Source of the DNA: a virus
Direction: 5' to 3' (one strand)
Virus record (IMG/VR): IMGVR_UViG_3300047476_000131
Span: 1-24,993 of that record
Length of the DNA stretch: 24,993 nt
Below, piece by piece: positions 1 through 8,931 of this stretch. How positions within the stretch are numbered: position 1 is the first letter of the stretch; each line of letters opens with the position of its first letter. The notes under the pieces are model-generated. The model did no database searches and was not told the DNA's origin. It was given only the letters and a program-made list of their open reading frames with translations. The translations under genes and the position numbers were made by a program.

Positions 1-3
1 GTA

Positions 4-429
4 TTATCCATCTTTATTATTTAATAATTTATTCAATTCTGCTGTACTACCAACAAAGATGGCCTTGTCTATCTTAGTATCACCGTTATCTTTTTTCTTA
101 CCATCCATATCACGCATCTGTTTCTGTATATTTAACAATTCTTTATTTGCATCTACCATATTTTTCAGTAGAGTTCCATATACTTCAAATGCACGTGGAT
201 GTTGTCCGGCTTTTGCAACTTGTAAAATCTCTTCCATGGCATCTTTGCCTTGGTCGATCAATTCTTGCAAGTTCTCTTTTGACTGTTGGTATGCGTCAGT
301 CAAATCTTGTTTCATATCAGGTTCTTTGTAGTGAACCTGTAATGGCATCTGTTTCTTTTCTGCAACTTCTTCTACTTTTACTGGAGTCACATCAAAGATT
401 TTTTCCATATTCTTGTCAAAGTCATTCAT
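4..429 (-). CDS. 16: Small terminase subunit, T4 gp16-like
   Basis: This 141-residue protein is the DNA-recognition subunit of the packaging motor. In T4-like phages gp16 forms rings that bind concatemeric DNA and stimulate the large terminase gp17. The middle part (about residues 45-110) is a charged, helix-rich stretch with the family-typical segment around EEILQVAKAGQHPRAFEVY, and the C-terminus carries IFVGSTAELNKLL, a hallmark of the gp16 family. T4 gp16 is 164 residues, so this is a slightly short member that looks complete. The ATG lies 2 nt after the gp15 stop (TAA-AA-ATG) with no strong Shine-Dalgarno, so translation is probably coupled to gp15. gp17 is expected immediately downstream, beyond the left edge. 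Family assignment is confident from motifs and neighbours; no catalytic residues are expected in this subunit. Confidence 0.93.
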   Translation of the reverse strand: MNDFDKNMEKIFDVTPVKVEEVAEKKQMPLQVHYKEPDMKQDLTDAYQQSKENLQELIDQGKDAMEEILQVAKAGQHPRAFEVYGTLLKNMVDANKELLNIQKQMRDMDGKKKDNGDTKIDKAIFVGSTAELNKLLNNKDG

Positions 430-431
430 TT

Positions 432-1412
432 TTATGGGAATTCACTAATATTTGTTTGTAATGTGTAGGTATTACTATTAACATTTGCTGTTATAGGATC
501 AACAGATGTTGTAATTACAGACCTCACTGCGAGTTTAGTATCTACAGATAATATTTTATAAGAGGCTAATGATTCGATTCCTGTTACCGGCAAAGTTGAT
601 ACAAAGTTTCCAGTAAGATTAGTTAATGTTAAAGCATTATTCGACCAAGATTTTACTGTACCTGTAGCTAGTGCAACATGAGCCGAATAACCCTGATATG
701 CAGTTTCACCAACTTTATATGGTATGTTTTCTGATGTCGAATCCATATTAAAGATTATTTTATCTGGTGAGATATCAACGATATTACTAAATGTTGTTTT
801 GATAATACCACCAGCAGTTGATACTGCACCGTAAATAAAACCTTTAACAGTGAAATTTAATGTCCAGATAATAATTCTTGTTTCATGGTTCATGTCACCT
901 TCATATTCAATATCTTGTGACACATCATTTAAAACAATAGGTATCTCTTTAATTATACCCATTTCTGGTACTAAATTTAATTTAATTGTATAGTCCGGAG
1001 TGAAATAAGAAAGTATATGTTCTAAGGCCTGTGTGGCATCTTCTATATTTCTTGTGTACAAATATAAACTAAAATCAAAGTTATACGGTACTGGATTATA
1101 TTGACTAAGTGGTGAGTTATCTCTTAATGCATAATTTTTAATATTTGTATTCTGTTTTCTATCAGCATCATATGAAAAACCAGTCATCTCAAATGAGAAT
1201 CTTGGTAAACTCATTTGTACCTTTTTATCTAAATCTGGATCTTGTTGTAATCTTTTTACATACAGTTCTTTTGATGCATAGGAAATAGGAATAACAAATC
1301 TTTCCTGTTCGGTCTGATTTGGATTATATCTAACTAAAGTTATGTTATTAAAAAGGTTGCCAAAACCAACAACCATTTTTCTAATAATTCTATTGTAAAA
1401 AGGATCAGCCAT
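432..1412 (-). CDS. 15: Tail sheath stabiliser / tail terminator, T4 gp15-like
   Basis: This 326-residue protein corresponds to T4 gp15, the hexameric terminator at the head-proximal end of the tail tube and sheath that joins the tail to the neck. The N-terminal half reads as the family does: an opening FYNRIIRKMVVGFGNLFNNI, a region around residues 40-75 with YVKRLQQDPDLDKKV, and SLPRFSFEMTGFSYD. T4 gp15 is 272 residues; the extra length sits in the C-terminal part, where residues about 229-290 form a beta-rich module with TGTVKSWSNN, LTLTNLTGNF and VTG. That module resembles inserts in the two genes before it. The start codon overlaps the gp14 stop by one base (TAATG), which indicates translational coupling; a weak GGAACG lies upstream. 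Confidence 0.92.
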   Translation of the reverse strand: MADPFYNRIIRKMVVGFGNLFNNITLVRYNPNQTEQERFVIPISYASKELYVKRLQQDPDLDKKVQMSLPRFSFEMTGFSYDADRKQNTNIKNYALRDNSPLSQYNPVPYNFDFSLYLYTRNIEDATQALEHILSYFTPDYTIKLNLVPEMGIIKEIPIVLNDVSQDIEYEGDMNHETRIIIWTLNFTVKGFIYGAVSTAGGIIKTTFSNIVDISPDKIIFNMDSTSENIPYKVGETAYQGYSAHVALATGTVKSWSNNALTLTNLTGNFVSTLPVTGIESLASYKILSVDTKLAVRSVITTSVDPITANVNSNTYTLQTNISEFP

Positions 1413-2308
1413 TATAACGTTCCAAATGGGTTAGTTTCACTGAAGTCTGTAATAGAAGCACCCTGAGTTTCTATGTATAAATTATCATATTGATCTGTGT
1501 GTAAATCAACATCAAGATTATTATATGTAGCTAATTTAAACCTTGCATTACTTGTTTGGCCGATAACCGTGTTTGCATTTGCAAGTGTATTAAATTCACC
1601 TCTAATGTTGGTAACTTTTAGTATGCGATTTACTCCATCCCAAGAAGAAACGATAGCTTCAGAAGTGGAATTTGCATACGTACTGTCTAAAGATTGATAA
1701 ACAATTTCTTTATCTTTGTATGTTCCTGTTCCATTAGGCCTCATATTTAATTGTAATGTATATGAATTTTCTGTGACAACAGAATCAATATCAGGTATAC
1801 CAGTATCGATAACTTCTTGTGAGTATTTGAATTTCTCTAGGCTCAATTCGTAAAAATGTGGTGCTCTTTTCCCTAATTGGAAGAAATCTTTTGCTTGTTC
1901 TGTGAATGTAATCTCATACAATTCACCAGTATTATTCAAGAAAGGAATCCAGATCAAGTCACCTTCACGTGGTCGTGTGAAATCAGGACTTACTGGTACT
2001 CTTTGATTGAATGAACGTCTTGAAACAATAACTTTAACGTGATCTCTAATCTCAAGGCCAAATTTGGAGAAGAAATCTCCATCGCCTGTATAACCCAAGT
2101 TACTAGACAGATAGAATTCCAGTTGAAATGCCGTATTGAATTTCTTAATTGGATCTTCACCAAATAATAAATCACGAGCGATTGCATTATTATTGGGAAT
2201 ATAATAGCCATCAAAACCCATAATCTTGATTGATTCAACGATCAAATCTTCGATTATGTTTTGTTCATTTCTTGCATTGAAATTATTAAAATACTGATTT
2301 GTGGCCAT
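1412..2308 (-). CDS. 14: Neck protein, T4 gp14-like
   Basis: This 298-residue protein matches T4 gp14, which with gp13 builds the neck that closes the filled head and receives the tail. Family features are visible: NIIEDLIVESIKIMGFDGYY near residues 17-36, LLFGEDPIKKF (48-58), the patch GDGDFFSKFGLEIRD (75-89) and REGDLIWIPF (114-123). T4 gp14 is 256 residues. The surplus is mainly residues about 196-262, a beta-rich insert containing IVSSWDGVN, ILKVTNIRGEF and VIGQTSNARF, which looks related to inserts in gp13 and gp15. It starts 1 nt after the gp13 stop and its own stop overlaps the gp15 start, so the three are co-translated. The assignment rests on motifs plus gene order. Confidence 0.92.
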   Translation of the reverse strand: MATNQYFNNFNARNEQNIIEDLIVESIKIMGFDGYYIPNNNAIARDLLFGEDPIKKFNTAFQLEFYLSSNLGYTGDGDFFSKFGLEIRDHVKVIVSRRSFNQRVPVSPDFTRPREGDLIWIPFLNNTGELYEITFTEQAKDFFQLGKRAPHFYELSLEKFKYSQEVIDTGIPDIDSVVTENSYTLQLNMRPNGTGTYKDKEIVYQSLDSTYANSTSEAIVSSWDGVNRILKVTNIRGEFNTLANANTVIGQTSNARFKLATYNNLDVDLHTDQYDNLYIETQGASITDFSETNPFGTL

Positions 2309-2309
2309 A

Positions 2310-3311
2310 TTAGTTTAGATAGAATTCCAGTACACCACCGTAATTGTTTTCCATCTCTGTTTCCAGTTGTTTAATTTCTTCTACTGCTTCTTGGTAAACA
2401 TCATTACCATTTAGTGTTACACCACCTGGTAACATTAGGCCACCAAATTTTTTCATATTGTTGCCCCACGATCTCTTAATCAGAGCAGTGGCATATTCTT
2501 TTAACCAACGATCATTCCAAACTTGTGTGAAATAATCGGGATTAATAGATGCATAACATTCTACAACCACAACGGTATCTTTTACTGCATCTGGTCTTTT
2601 TCCCCAACCCCAGTCAATGTACAACCTTTGCATATGTCTTTGGAATCGAATAGGAACCTCTCCAGAGAACAACTGTTCTAACATACGTAGATGTTGTTGC
2701 GTCATTGTATAATTTATATAGGACGCACTGGTGAAGTCATACAACTCATTCAATCTAAGTTGGTATCTTAGATCAAACATATTTACTGTTGCCTGTGAAT
2801 CTTGAATTGGAAATATTCTTGTAATACCAACTACATTTAAAGGCACACCTTGTGCATCGGTAATATTCCTCATGTCGAGATACCGATTGTCGATGTCTCC
2901 TGCGGTATAAGATGACACTACAGTATTTGTTGATTGTACATTACCGTTAGAATCATAATACTGTATAGATTCACCAACAGTAAAACTTCCACTAACGTCT
3001 TTTAACTCTAAAGTAGTTGTGTTAATTGATGATAAAATTTTTGCAGTTGCACCAGAAGTTCCACCCAATACAGTTACTATATTAGGAACTGATGATGATA
3101 TATTGGTATTTGCTGTTAATACAGACGTAGTTAATTTTCTAATATAATAGAATTTTTGCAGGCCGTCAAAATGATAGTCTTGCCAATACTGTAACGCATC
3201 GTCAATACGATCTTCGACCTGGTCGTCATCAACATTTATATCAATAACAGGAAAACCAAGTCGGCGTAAGCAATAGTCTTTGAAATTTTGTCTACTAGTA
3301 ATTGCTGCCAT
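2310..3311 (-). CDS. 13: Neck protein, T4 gp13-like
   Basis: This 333-residue protein corresponds to T4 gp13, partner of gp14 in head completion and neck assembly. The N-terminus carries the family segment LKDYCLRRLGFPVID-like (here FKDYCLRRLGFPVIDINVDD) followed by QVEDRIDDALQYWQDYHFDG. The C-terminal half has RLYIDWGWGKRPD, WNDRWLKEYATALIKRSWG and LPGGVTLNG, all typical of gp13. T4 gp13 is 309 residues; the extra material is around residues 72-137, a beta-rich insert with GGTSGATAKILSS, LELKDVSGSF and TVGESI. A clear GAGGAAAA Shine-Dalgarno precedes the ATG, and a late promoter box lies 28 nt further upstream. This gene opens the head/neck transcription unit gp13-14-15-16. Confidence 0.93.
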   Translation of the reverse strand: MAAITSRQNFKDYCLRRLGFPVIDINVDDDQVEDRIDDALQYWQDYHFDGLQKFYYIRKLTTSVLTANTNISSSVPNIVTVLGGTSGATAKILSSINTTTLELKDVSGSFTVGESIQYYDSNGNVQSTNTVVSSYTAGDIDNRYLDMRNITDAQGVPLNVVGITRIFPIQDSQATVNMFDLRYQLRLNELYDFTSASYINYTMTQQHLRMLEQLFSGEVPIRFQRHMQRLYIDWGWGKRPDAVKDTVVVVECYASINPDYFTQVWNDRWLKEYATALIKRSWGNNMKKFGGLMLPGGVTLNGNDVYQEAVEEIKQLETEMENNYGGVLEFYLN

Positions 3312-3319
3312 TTTTTCCT
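3312..3319 (-). promoter_or_regulatory. Ribosome binding site of gp13
   Basis: Read on the minus strand the bases just before the gp13 ATG are GAGGAAAA, a strong Shine-Dalgarno. It supports the chosen start and fits gp13 being the first gene of a transcript that cannot rely on coupling. Confidence 0.7.
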
Positions 3320-3338
3320 CGAATATTCTATGTATTCA

Positions 3339-3346
3339 TATTTATA
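3339..3346 (-). promoter_or_regulatory. T4-type late promoter -10 box before gp13
   Basis: The minus strand reads TATAAATA, the exact consensus of T4 late promoters, which are recognised by the sigma factor gp55 with no -35 element. It lies in the 42-nt gap between the five-LamG gene and gp13, 28 nt upstream of the gp13 ATG. It should drive gp13-gp14-gp15-gp16 and probably gp17. The sequence match is direct; use in vivo is inferred. Confidence 0.75.
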
Positions 3347-3353
3347 TACTATT

Positions 3354-6300
3354 TTATTTTGTATAGAAAGAATTGGTTGGTACAGGGAAATTATTGGAAT
3401 AACGTGCATATTTTGTTATTCGTAAATCTTCTATGTAACCATTTAAGAAGTTTGTAGCACCGTAATTAAAACTTGAACCTATGAGAATTGGTTGAGAAAC
3501 ATAATTAGTGGTGTCTAAGTAGGTACTTCCTGATTGTGTACCATTAATAAACAATTTTGTATTTCCGGAATATCTGGCCACTGCAATATGATACCATGTG
3601 TTGGTTGTAAGTGCTGATCCTGTAATAACAACTGAACCGGAATTAATAAAAACTGTATTGGAACTACTTGCTGTAATTGAAGGTGCAACGGTGCCAGCAG
3701 CTACTCTTTGTTCATAAATAAACGCACTATTGGTACTATTGAAAGAAACTACATAAACCCAAAATTCAATCGTGAAGTCTGTTGTGCCTAAAGCTGGTAC
3801 AGTATTAGCTAGTAATCTTAAACTGTCACCATTACCATCAAAGTAAACACTGGTGCCTGCAAATTTACTTATTCCATTAAAAACTTTTACATCATTATTA
3901 GCTTCGAATGTTGTTCTTCCTGTGGTATCATACATTCCTGAATTTCTACCTGTCAGTAATAGTGATGCAACATTAGATATTACTGTGTTAGATAATGACA
4001 GTGGTGATGTGGGTACTATATTACTACTTGAAGTTGTATATAATCCTTTACCTTTTAACAATATAATATCTGACATGTATCCTGTCACATGGGTACTACC
4101 ACCAGAATCTTTTCCTATTGTTATTGGGTTGGCCGCTCCATAATTTAAACTGTCTGAGTAAGTTACACCTGATTGTTGACCATTAATAAACAGTCTAGTG
4201 CTACCTGAAACTTTCGATACTGCAATATGTGTCCATTGCCACAAATATCTAGCCAGAGGGTTAGCTGTAATCACACCTGCACCATTAACAAAAAGTGTAA
4301 TTGCAGTTCCGTTGTGGTATACTAATAGTCGTTGACCTGCTGATGTGTTTATATCTATCCAATCTTGTCGAACATTGGATGCTGATGTCGGATATACCCA
4401 AAATTCAATATGCCAATCACTTGTAGCAAAACCAAGTGATGCATTTGAAGTTGCATTTAAATAATCTCCACTTCCATCCAAATAGAATGAAGAACCATAT
4501 AATTCCGGATCGTATGCAATTGTAGGTCTAAAAGGTGAATAATTTATCGCTCTTACTTCACCCCCTGGTGTTAATAAAAACCCAGAACCATTGTTAGCGG
4601 TAGAATTGTCTATAAATCTATTTGATTGAAACGTTAATATTGTTGTGTTTGTTACTGCTGTTAAATTATTAGATTGTATTGTTGTGTTTGCTGTGTATAA
4701 TGCAGTGCCAATAACAAGTCTAAGATTAGACATGTAACCATTAAATAACCATGTAGGAGATGTTGAATCATTATTTGCTCCAATATATATGGTACCAGTT
4801 GAAGCAATACTATTAGTTAATGTGTTACTGGATACTTCAGTTCCATCCACAAACATTTTCAGTATTGAACCTGATCTTGAGGCTGCTATATGATACCATC
4901 TATCTTTTTGGAAAGTATAGTTTGCAGTATGAAATGTGCCTGCTGCCCATGAAAAAAGTAATTGTGTACCTGAACCTGTAATATACCATATCCAACTTCT
5001 ACCAGGTGAGGCCTTCCAATCTCCAGCAAGAGCTATGTCACCACCAATTGTAGTAAGATTAATCCAACATTCAATAGTAAAATCTTTCGTTCCTATTGCT
5101 TGTAGTGTATTATTAGCTGCGACTGTTATATAATCACCATTTCCATCAAAATAAGTAGACCATCCATTTGGACTGAAAGGTGAAAAAGAAGTTTGTGTAA
5201 TGTTACCATTACGAATTAAAGTGTGTTTATGTCCAGAGTTATCAATAAATCTATAAGTATTTTCTCCCATTCGATTCTGTAGAGTTAGTAACGCAGTATT
5301 TGCCACAACTTCAAGTGGTGTACTTGATATTGTTGTATTTGCTGAATAAACTGAAGAACCGTCTACGAATCTAAAATTACTTATATAACCATTAAATACT
5401 TGAGTTGTGTCATATCTTGAACCAATATAAATTCTACTGTTCACATAATTATTAGTGTCTGTATAATTTGAACCAATTTGACGTCCATTGAGGAACATTT
5501 TAGTTACACCAGAAGTTCTTGATACTGCAAGGTGTGTCCATGATGCAACAACAGGAGCTGAACTAGCAACGATAGCATTCGTTGCACCAAAACCATAAGC
5601 ATGTTGTGTTGATGTTATGATGATGTATGGTGCAACCGATGTTGATCCCGATCTTTGATCCATAAGATTAAATGATCCAGCAGGAGCCACGTTTAAATAA
5701 TACCAAAATTCAATTGTAAAGTCGGATGTTCCAATTCCTAGATTTGTGGTGTTTGAAACCAACACATAATCACCTGTTCCATCGAAATTACCAGAACCAG
5801 TGGTTAAATCGGTTTCAGTAAAAGGACCAAAAGATTTGATTGGTGAATTACCTACTTTGGTAATCGTGAAATTATTATTACTATTATCTTTGTAACTGTT
5901 ACTTTCTAGAGTCAATAATTGTGTATTTGCGATAGCAGTTAGTGGTGCAGTCGGCACGGTTGGTGAAGTGGTACCAGTTCCATTAAGAACTCTAAGATTT
6001 GAAATGAATCCATAGAACCAAAAACTGCCAGCACTGTTAACACCAATGAGTGGTCTGGTGCTTATATAATTTGTGCTATCCACCCAAGTTGAACCCGTTT
6101 GAACACCATCAAGAAACATTCTGGTACTTCCGGATACTCTAGACACAACTACGTGATACCATCGATTAACAACAACAGTACCTGAAGTTATACGACTTAC
6201 ACCATTGACATACCAATAAATAGCACCTGCACCCATGAATAACACCGGCGCAAATTCATTGGCGCCACTTCTTGCGTCATAGATAAAACTTGAAGTTGTT

Positions 6301-7298
6301 ACATCTGTAGTATTGATAAAACACTCAATGGTAAAATCAGATGTACCAAATGCTAAATTATTATTTCCCGTAACATTTAAATAATTACCTGCTGAAAACC
6401 ACGCTGACCAATTTCTATTAAAAGGACTAAATGCACTAGGCTTAGCGTCGGCACCGACAGTTGACACTAATTTATTTGTACTATTATCTGTCAACCAATT
6501 ATAGTTGTTTGTTTTTAGAAGTAATGGAGTTACATTCAAGTATATGTCACCAAGAGTTATTGTGACGCTGAATAATTTTGAAGTATCTTGATACTCTAAG
6601 TCAGTTGCGATTATAGTGAATGAATATGTGGTTTCTGTTGATGTTGAAACAGTACCACTCAGTAATCCTCCGGTTGTTAATGATACACCACTAGGTAGAC
6701 TACTTCCATTATCTAACGAATAAGCAACAGTTGTATCTGAAGTTGCCACTAATTGAATACTAAATTCAACATTAGCGATTTGCTCGGCCAAAGGTGATGT
6801 TGTGATCCATGAAGGAGTACCACTGGCCACGATTCCTGATAACCTAATTGCAACACTATTATCAGGATTTACCACATAAACTTGTAAAGTTCCACTTGAC
6901 AATACAGGAGTGACCACTCTCAATTCTGTTGGGCTAACATATGTTGTTGATGTGGCCGCAGTTCCTTGTATATAAACTACCGCACCAGATTGAAAACCAA
7001 CACCAATCAGTTTTAAATAACCACCAGATGTACTGATAGCGGTATCATCAAGTATAGTCCAATTCGAATCAGTTACATATATGTTGGTGATTTCTACAGC
7101 TTGAGCTGCACCACCGCCAATAAGACGAGCATTTGTTGTGTCTACTGCACCAACACTGACATTAGACCAAGCAGTTGGAAAATTTAAAATGTGTGTTGCT
7201 GTTGCAGGCGCAATAGATATTTTATTACTTGTACCTACAGCTGCAGCAACAGAACTTCTATTTCTGCCTGTTTCTGATGATGTCAGTTTAATACTCAT
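3354..7298 (-). CDS. Virion adhesin with five LamG-type lectin domains
   Basis: This 1314-residue protein looks like a large virion-surface adhesin. Residues 1-65 are an unassigned N-terminus that may anchor it to the virion. Residues about 67-155 resemble an IPT/TIG Ig-like domain (GGYLKLIGVGFQSGAVVYI, SPTELRVVTP). Residues about 160-250 resemble a putative-Ig/cadherin-like domain (SLPSGVSLTTGGLLSGTV). Five concanavalin A-like LamG (Laminin_G_3 type) domains follow, at about 298-438, 502-648, 713-866, 934-1087 and 1150-1300. Each repeats F.GTSDFTIEFW, W.H(I/V)A(V/A)SR.SG, (M/L)F(L/I)(N/D)G and NGY(I/M)S(N/D)LR. Such domains usually bind glycans. The start overlaps the upstream stop by one base (TAATG), with a GGAG ribosome site inside the previous gene. 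The 109-residue protein before it may be a partner. Lectin fold is confident; ligand and virion position are inferred. Confidence 0.85.
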   Translation of the reverse strand: MSIKLTSSETGRNRSSVAAAVGTSNKISIAPATATHILNFPTAWSNVSVGAVDTTNARLIGGGAAQAVEITNIYVTDSNWTILDDTAISTSGGYLKLIGVGFQSGAVVYIQGTAATSTTYVSPTELRVVTPVLSSGTLQVYVVNPDNSVAIRLSGIVASGTPSWITTSPLAEQIANVEFSIQLVATSDTTVAYSLDNGSSLPSGVSLTTGGLLSGTVSTSTETTYSFTIIATDLEYQDTSKLFSVTITLGDIYLNVTPLLLKTNNYNWLTDNSTNKLVSTVGADAKPSAFSPFNRNWSAWFSAGNYLNVTGNNNLAFGTSDFTIECFINTTDVTTSSFIYDARSGANEFAPVLFMGAGAIYWYVNGVSRITSGTVVVNRWYHVVVSRVSGSTRMFLDGVQTGSTWVDSTNYISTRPLIGVNSAGSFWFYGFISNLRVLNGTGTTSPTVPTAPLTAIANTQLLTLESNSYKDNSNNNFTITKVGNSPIKSFGPFTETDLTTGSGNFDGTGDYVLVSNTTNLGIGTSDFTIEFWYYLNVAPAGSFNLMDQRSGSTSVAPYIIITSTQHAYGFGATNAIVASSAPVVASWTHLAVSRTSGVTKMFLNGRQIGSNYTDTNNYVNSRIYIGSRYDTTQVFNGYISNFRFVDGSSVYSANTTISSTPLEVVANTALLTLQNRMGENTYRFIDNSGHKHTLIRNGNITQTSFSPFSPNGWSTYFDGNGDYITVAANNTLQAIGTKDFTIECWINLTTIGGDIALAGDWKASPGRSWIWYITGSGTQLLFSWAAGTFHTANYTFQKDRWYHIAASRSGSILKMFVDGTEVSSNTLTNSIASTGTIYIGANNDSTSPTWLFNGYMSNLRLVIGTALYTANTTIQSNNLTAVTNTTILTFQSNRFIDNSTANNGSGFLLTPGGEVRAINYSPFRPTIAYDPELYGSSFYLDGSGDYLNATSNASLGFATSDWHIEFWVYPTSASNVRQDWIDINTSAGQRLLVYHNGTAITLFVNGAGVITANPLARYLWQWTHIAVSKVSGSTRLFINGQQSGVTYSDSLNYGAANPITIGKDSGGSTHVTGYMSDIILLKGKGLYTTSSSNIVPTSPLSLSNTVISNVASLLLTGRNSGMYDTTGRTTFEANNDVKVFNGISKFAGTSVYFDGNGDSLRLLANTVPALGTTDFTIEFWVYVVSFNSTNSAFIYEQRVAAGTVAPSITASSSNTVFINSGSVVITGSALTTNTWYHIAVARYSGNTKLFINGTQSGSTYLDTTNYVSQPILIGSSFNYGATNFLNGYIEDLRITKYARYSNNFPVPTNSFYTK
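3399..6407 (-). repeat. Five tandem LamG-type domain repeats
   Basis: The five lectin domains lie at about 5985-6407, 5355-5795, 4701-5162, 4038-4499 and 3399-3851. Each is about 140-155 residues and they are separated by linkers of some 60-70 residues. The linkers themselves look related, with TTI..S.LTAV.NT.LLTL and F.DNS motifs, so the duplicated unit is domain plus linker. Copies differ clearly in sequence, so the duplications are not recent. Confidence 0.8.
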
Positions 7299-7627
7299 TA
7301 ACTAATCTCCGAACCAAATAATGTAAAACTCATAGTAGTAGAACTTGCATAGACAGAAATAACATCTGTATTAGCCAAAGATGCACCAATTGTTAAATGT
7401 ATAGTGTCATTACTTGGTATTGGTGTGTCATAAGCAATATAATGTTTTGGATCGATTGCTTCACCAGCAGGCCTTACAGCTACTCTAAAAGTTGCACTTG
7501 AACTTGATTGATTACAAATACATAGTGTAGAAGTAACTGCACTAGCAATTCCAGGTACAGTATAAAGTGTACTTAATGTATTTGCTGAGGGATTAATTTG
7601 TCCTAATACTTTATATGAAACTGTCAT
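7298..7627 (-). CDS. Small virion structural protein of a family common in phage tail-fibre clusters
   Basis: This is a complete 109-residue, Ser/Thr-rich, beta-predicted protein. I recognise the pattern from tail regions of many phages: TLYTVPG near the N-terminus, then TLCICNQSSSSATFRVAVRPAG, HYIAYDTPI, IGASLANTDVISVYASS and an end FGSEIS. The function in that family is not established here; it is probably a small decoration or adaptor protein of the tail or fibres. It has a good GAGGAAAC ribosome site 9 nt after the preceding stop, and its own TAA overlaps the ATG of the five-LamG adhesin (TAATG). That coupling suggests stoichiometric production with the adhesin. There is no signal peptide or membrane segment. 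Confidence 0.6.
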   Translation of the reverse strand: MTVSYKVLGQINPSANTLSTLYTVPGIASAVTSTLCICNQSSSSATFRVAVRPAGEAIDPKHYIAYDTPIPSNDTIHLTIGASLANTDVISVYASSTTMSFTLFGSEIS

Positions 7628-7636
7628 TGTTTCCTC

Positions 7637-8905
7637 TTACATTCCTGCTAGTAAAAATGGATTAAAAGAATTACTATCTATAGTACCTGTATTCGCTTTA
7701 TCAAATGCCGCTTGAGCTAAAACGTTAGCAGAATTTGCTTTATCATAGGCATTTGATGCTTTGGTGTCAATTAAAGTGATGTTAGTATTTTGAGTATCAT
7801 TAACACCTTGAATTATGGTAATATTAGTATTTTGAGTATTGTTAACGCCTTGAATTATGGTAATATTAGAAGCAGCAGTATTGGCTGTATCTCTGGCATA
7901 TTGATCTATTACATCACCACCGCCACCACCTCCAGACATTATGTTTGTACCAGCACCACCACCGCCTGTAGATATATCTAGGTAAAAACCTCTAGCACCA
8001 CCACCTTGTTCAAAGAATCGTAATTTATTTTGATATACGTCAACAGTTACACCAGTACCAGATAATGTTGTATTGGTTACTGGTTTTGCTAGTAAAATTT
8101 CTCCGCCTTCATCACCTGAAGAATTGGTAACAGATACTTGTTGTACACTTAATATCTTACTAGTTTTATTAAACGCAAAGGTACTATCACCACCGAATGT
8201 TGTTCCACCATCATTAAATTGTACATATGTGTCACTACCACCGGGAGTTACAGATGTATTGGCCTTATCAAATGCGGCTTGTGCTAATACATTTGCAGAG
8301 TTGGCTTTATTATATGCCGATCCAGCAAAAGTATTTACTGCCGTGATATTGGTATTTTGTGTTACATCTACACCTTGTGTATAAATGGTATTTGCTGCAG
8401 CACTGTTTGCTGAATCAAAAGATGCTTGTGCTAGAACGGCAGTAGAATTTGCCTTATCATAAGACGAACCAGCGAAAGTATTTACCGCACTGATATTAGT
8501 ATTCTGAGTTAAATCTACACCCTGAAGAATTGTAATATTAGTTGTTGATGTATTAGATGAATCAAAAGATGCTTGTGCCAAGACATTAGTAGAATTTGCT
8601 TTATCGTAAGCTGATCCGGCAAATGTGTTTACTGCTGCGATATTAGTATTCTGGGTTAAATCTACGCCTTGTAGAATTGTAATATTAGAAGCAGCAGTAT
8701 TGGCTGTATCTCTAGCGTATTGGTCTACACTACCTGATGCAGCCGTATTCGCCTTATCAAACGCTGCTTGAGCTAATATATTTGCAGAATTGGCCTGTAG
8801 GAATGAAGCATTAATTTGAGAGGCAACATTCATACTACCGATAACAACTTCGGTATTGGCGTATAGTGTTCCGTAAATTCTTGTGCCGTCTTTAAGTAAT
8901 GCCAT
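7637..8905 (-). CDS. Repeat-rich tail fibre protein (shorter paralogue)
   Basis: This 422-residue fibre protein shares its repeat families with the 1661-residue fibre further upstream. Residues 1-50 are a distinct N-terminus (MALLKDGTRIYGTLYANTEV). Residues about 60-217 hold repeats with a 49-residue period built from QGVDLTQNTNI, AVNTFAGSAYDKANS and VLAQAAFD.AN. Residues about 225-320 form a globular segment beginning TYVQFNDGGTTFGGDS, a common phage tail-fibre motif, then GEILLAKPV and RFFEQGGGARGFYLDI, followed by short glycine runs. The repeats resume at 335-406 and the protein ends FNPFLLAGM. No strong Shine-Dalgarno is visible, but a late promoter box lies immediately upstream, making it the first gene of a unit with the 109- and 1314-residue proteins. 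The likely shape is a trimeric fibre; which organelle it belongs to is not evident. Confidence 0.8.
   Translation of the reverse strand: MALLKDGTRIYGTLYANTEVVIGSMNVASQINASFLQANSANILAQAAFDKANTAASGSVDQYARDTANTAASNITILQGVDLTQNTNIAAVNTFAGSAYDKANSTNVLAQASFDSSNTSTTNITILQGVDLTQNTNISAVNTFAGSSYDKANSTAVLAQASFDSANSAAANTIYTQGVDVTQNTNITAVNTFAGSAYNKANSANVLAQAAFDKANTSVTPGGSDTYVQFNDGGTTFGGDSTFAFNKTSKILSVQQVSVTNSSGDEGGEILLAKPVTNTTLSGTGVTVDVYQNKLRFFEQGGGARGFYLDISTGGGGAGTNIMSGGGGGGDVIDQYARDTANTAASNITIIQGVNNTQNTNITIIQGVNDTQNTNITLIDTKASNAYDKANSANVLAQAAFDKANTGTIDSNSFNPFLLAGM
8231..8671 (-). repeat. 49-residue (147-nt) tandem repeats in the 422-residue fibre
   Basis: Three units start with QGVD at residues 79, 128 and 177, exactly 49 residues apart. 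Each contains TQNTNI, AVNTFAGS.Y and KANS..VLAQA.FD. The tail of the third unit has diverged. Forty-nine is seven heptads, which fits a coiled-coil shaft. Confidence 0.75.
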
Positions 8906-8931
8906 TTTATTTTTTCGTTTAAATGTTTATC

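Noticed and set aside
3312-3353. Rho-independent terminator after the five-LamG gene
   Set aside because: The gap is AT-rich but I find no convincing GC stem followed by a T tract; the late promoter box explains it better. The same holds for the gaps at 8906 and 14840.
8073-8384. 103-residue plus-strand reading frame, with similar ones at 12522-12770, 12822-13091 and 19401-20318
   Set aside because: These recur because the fibre repeats underneath recur; they are antisense shadows of repeated coding sequence.
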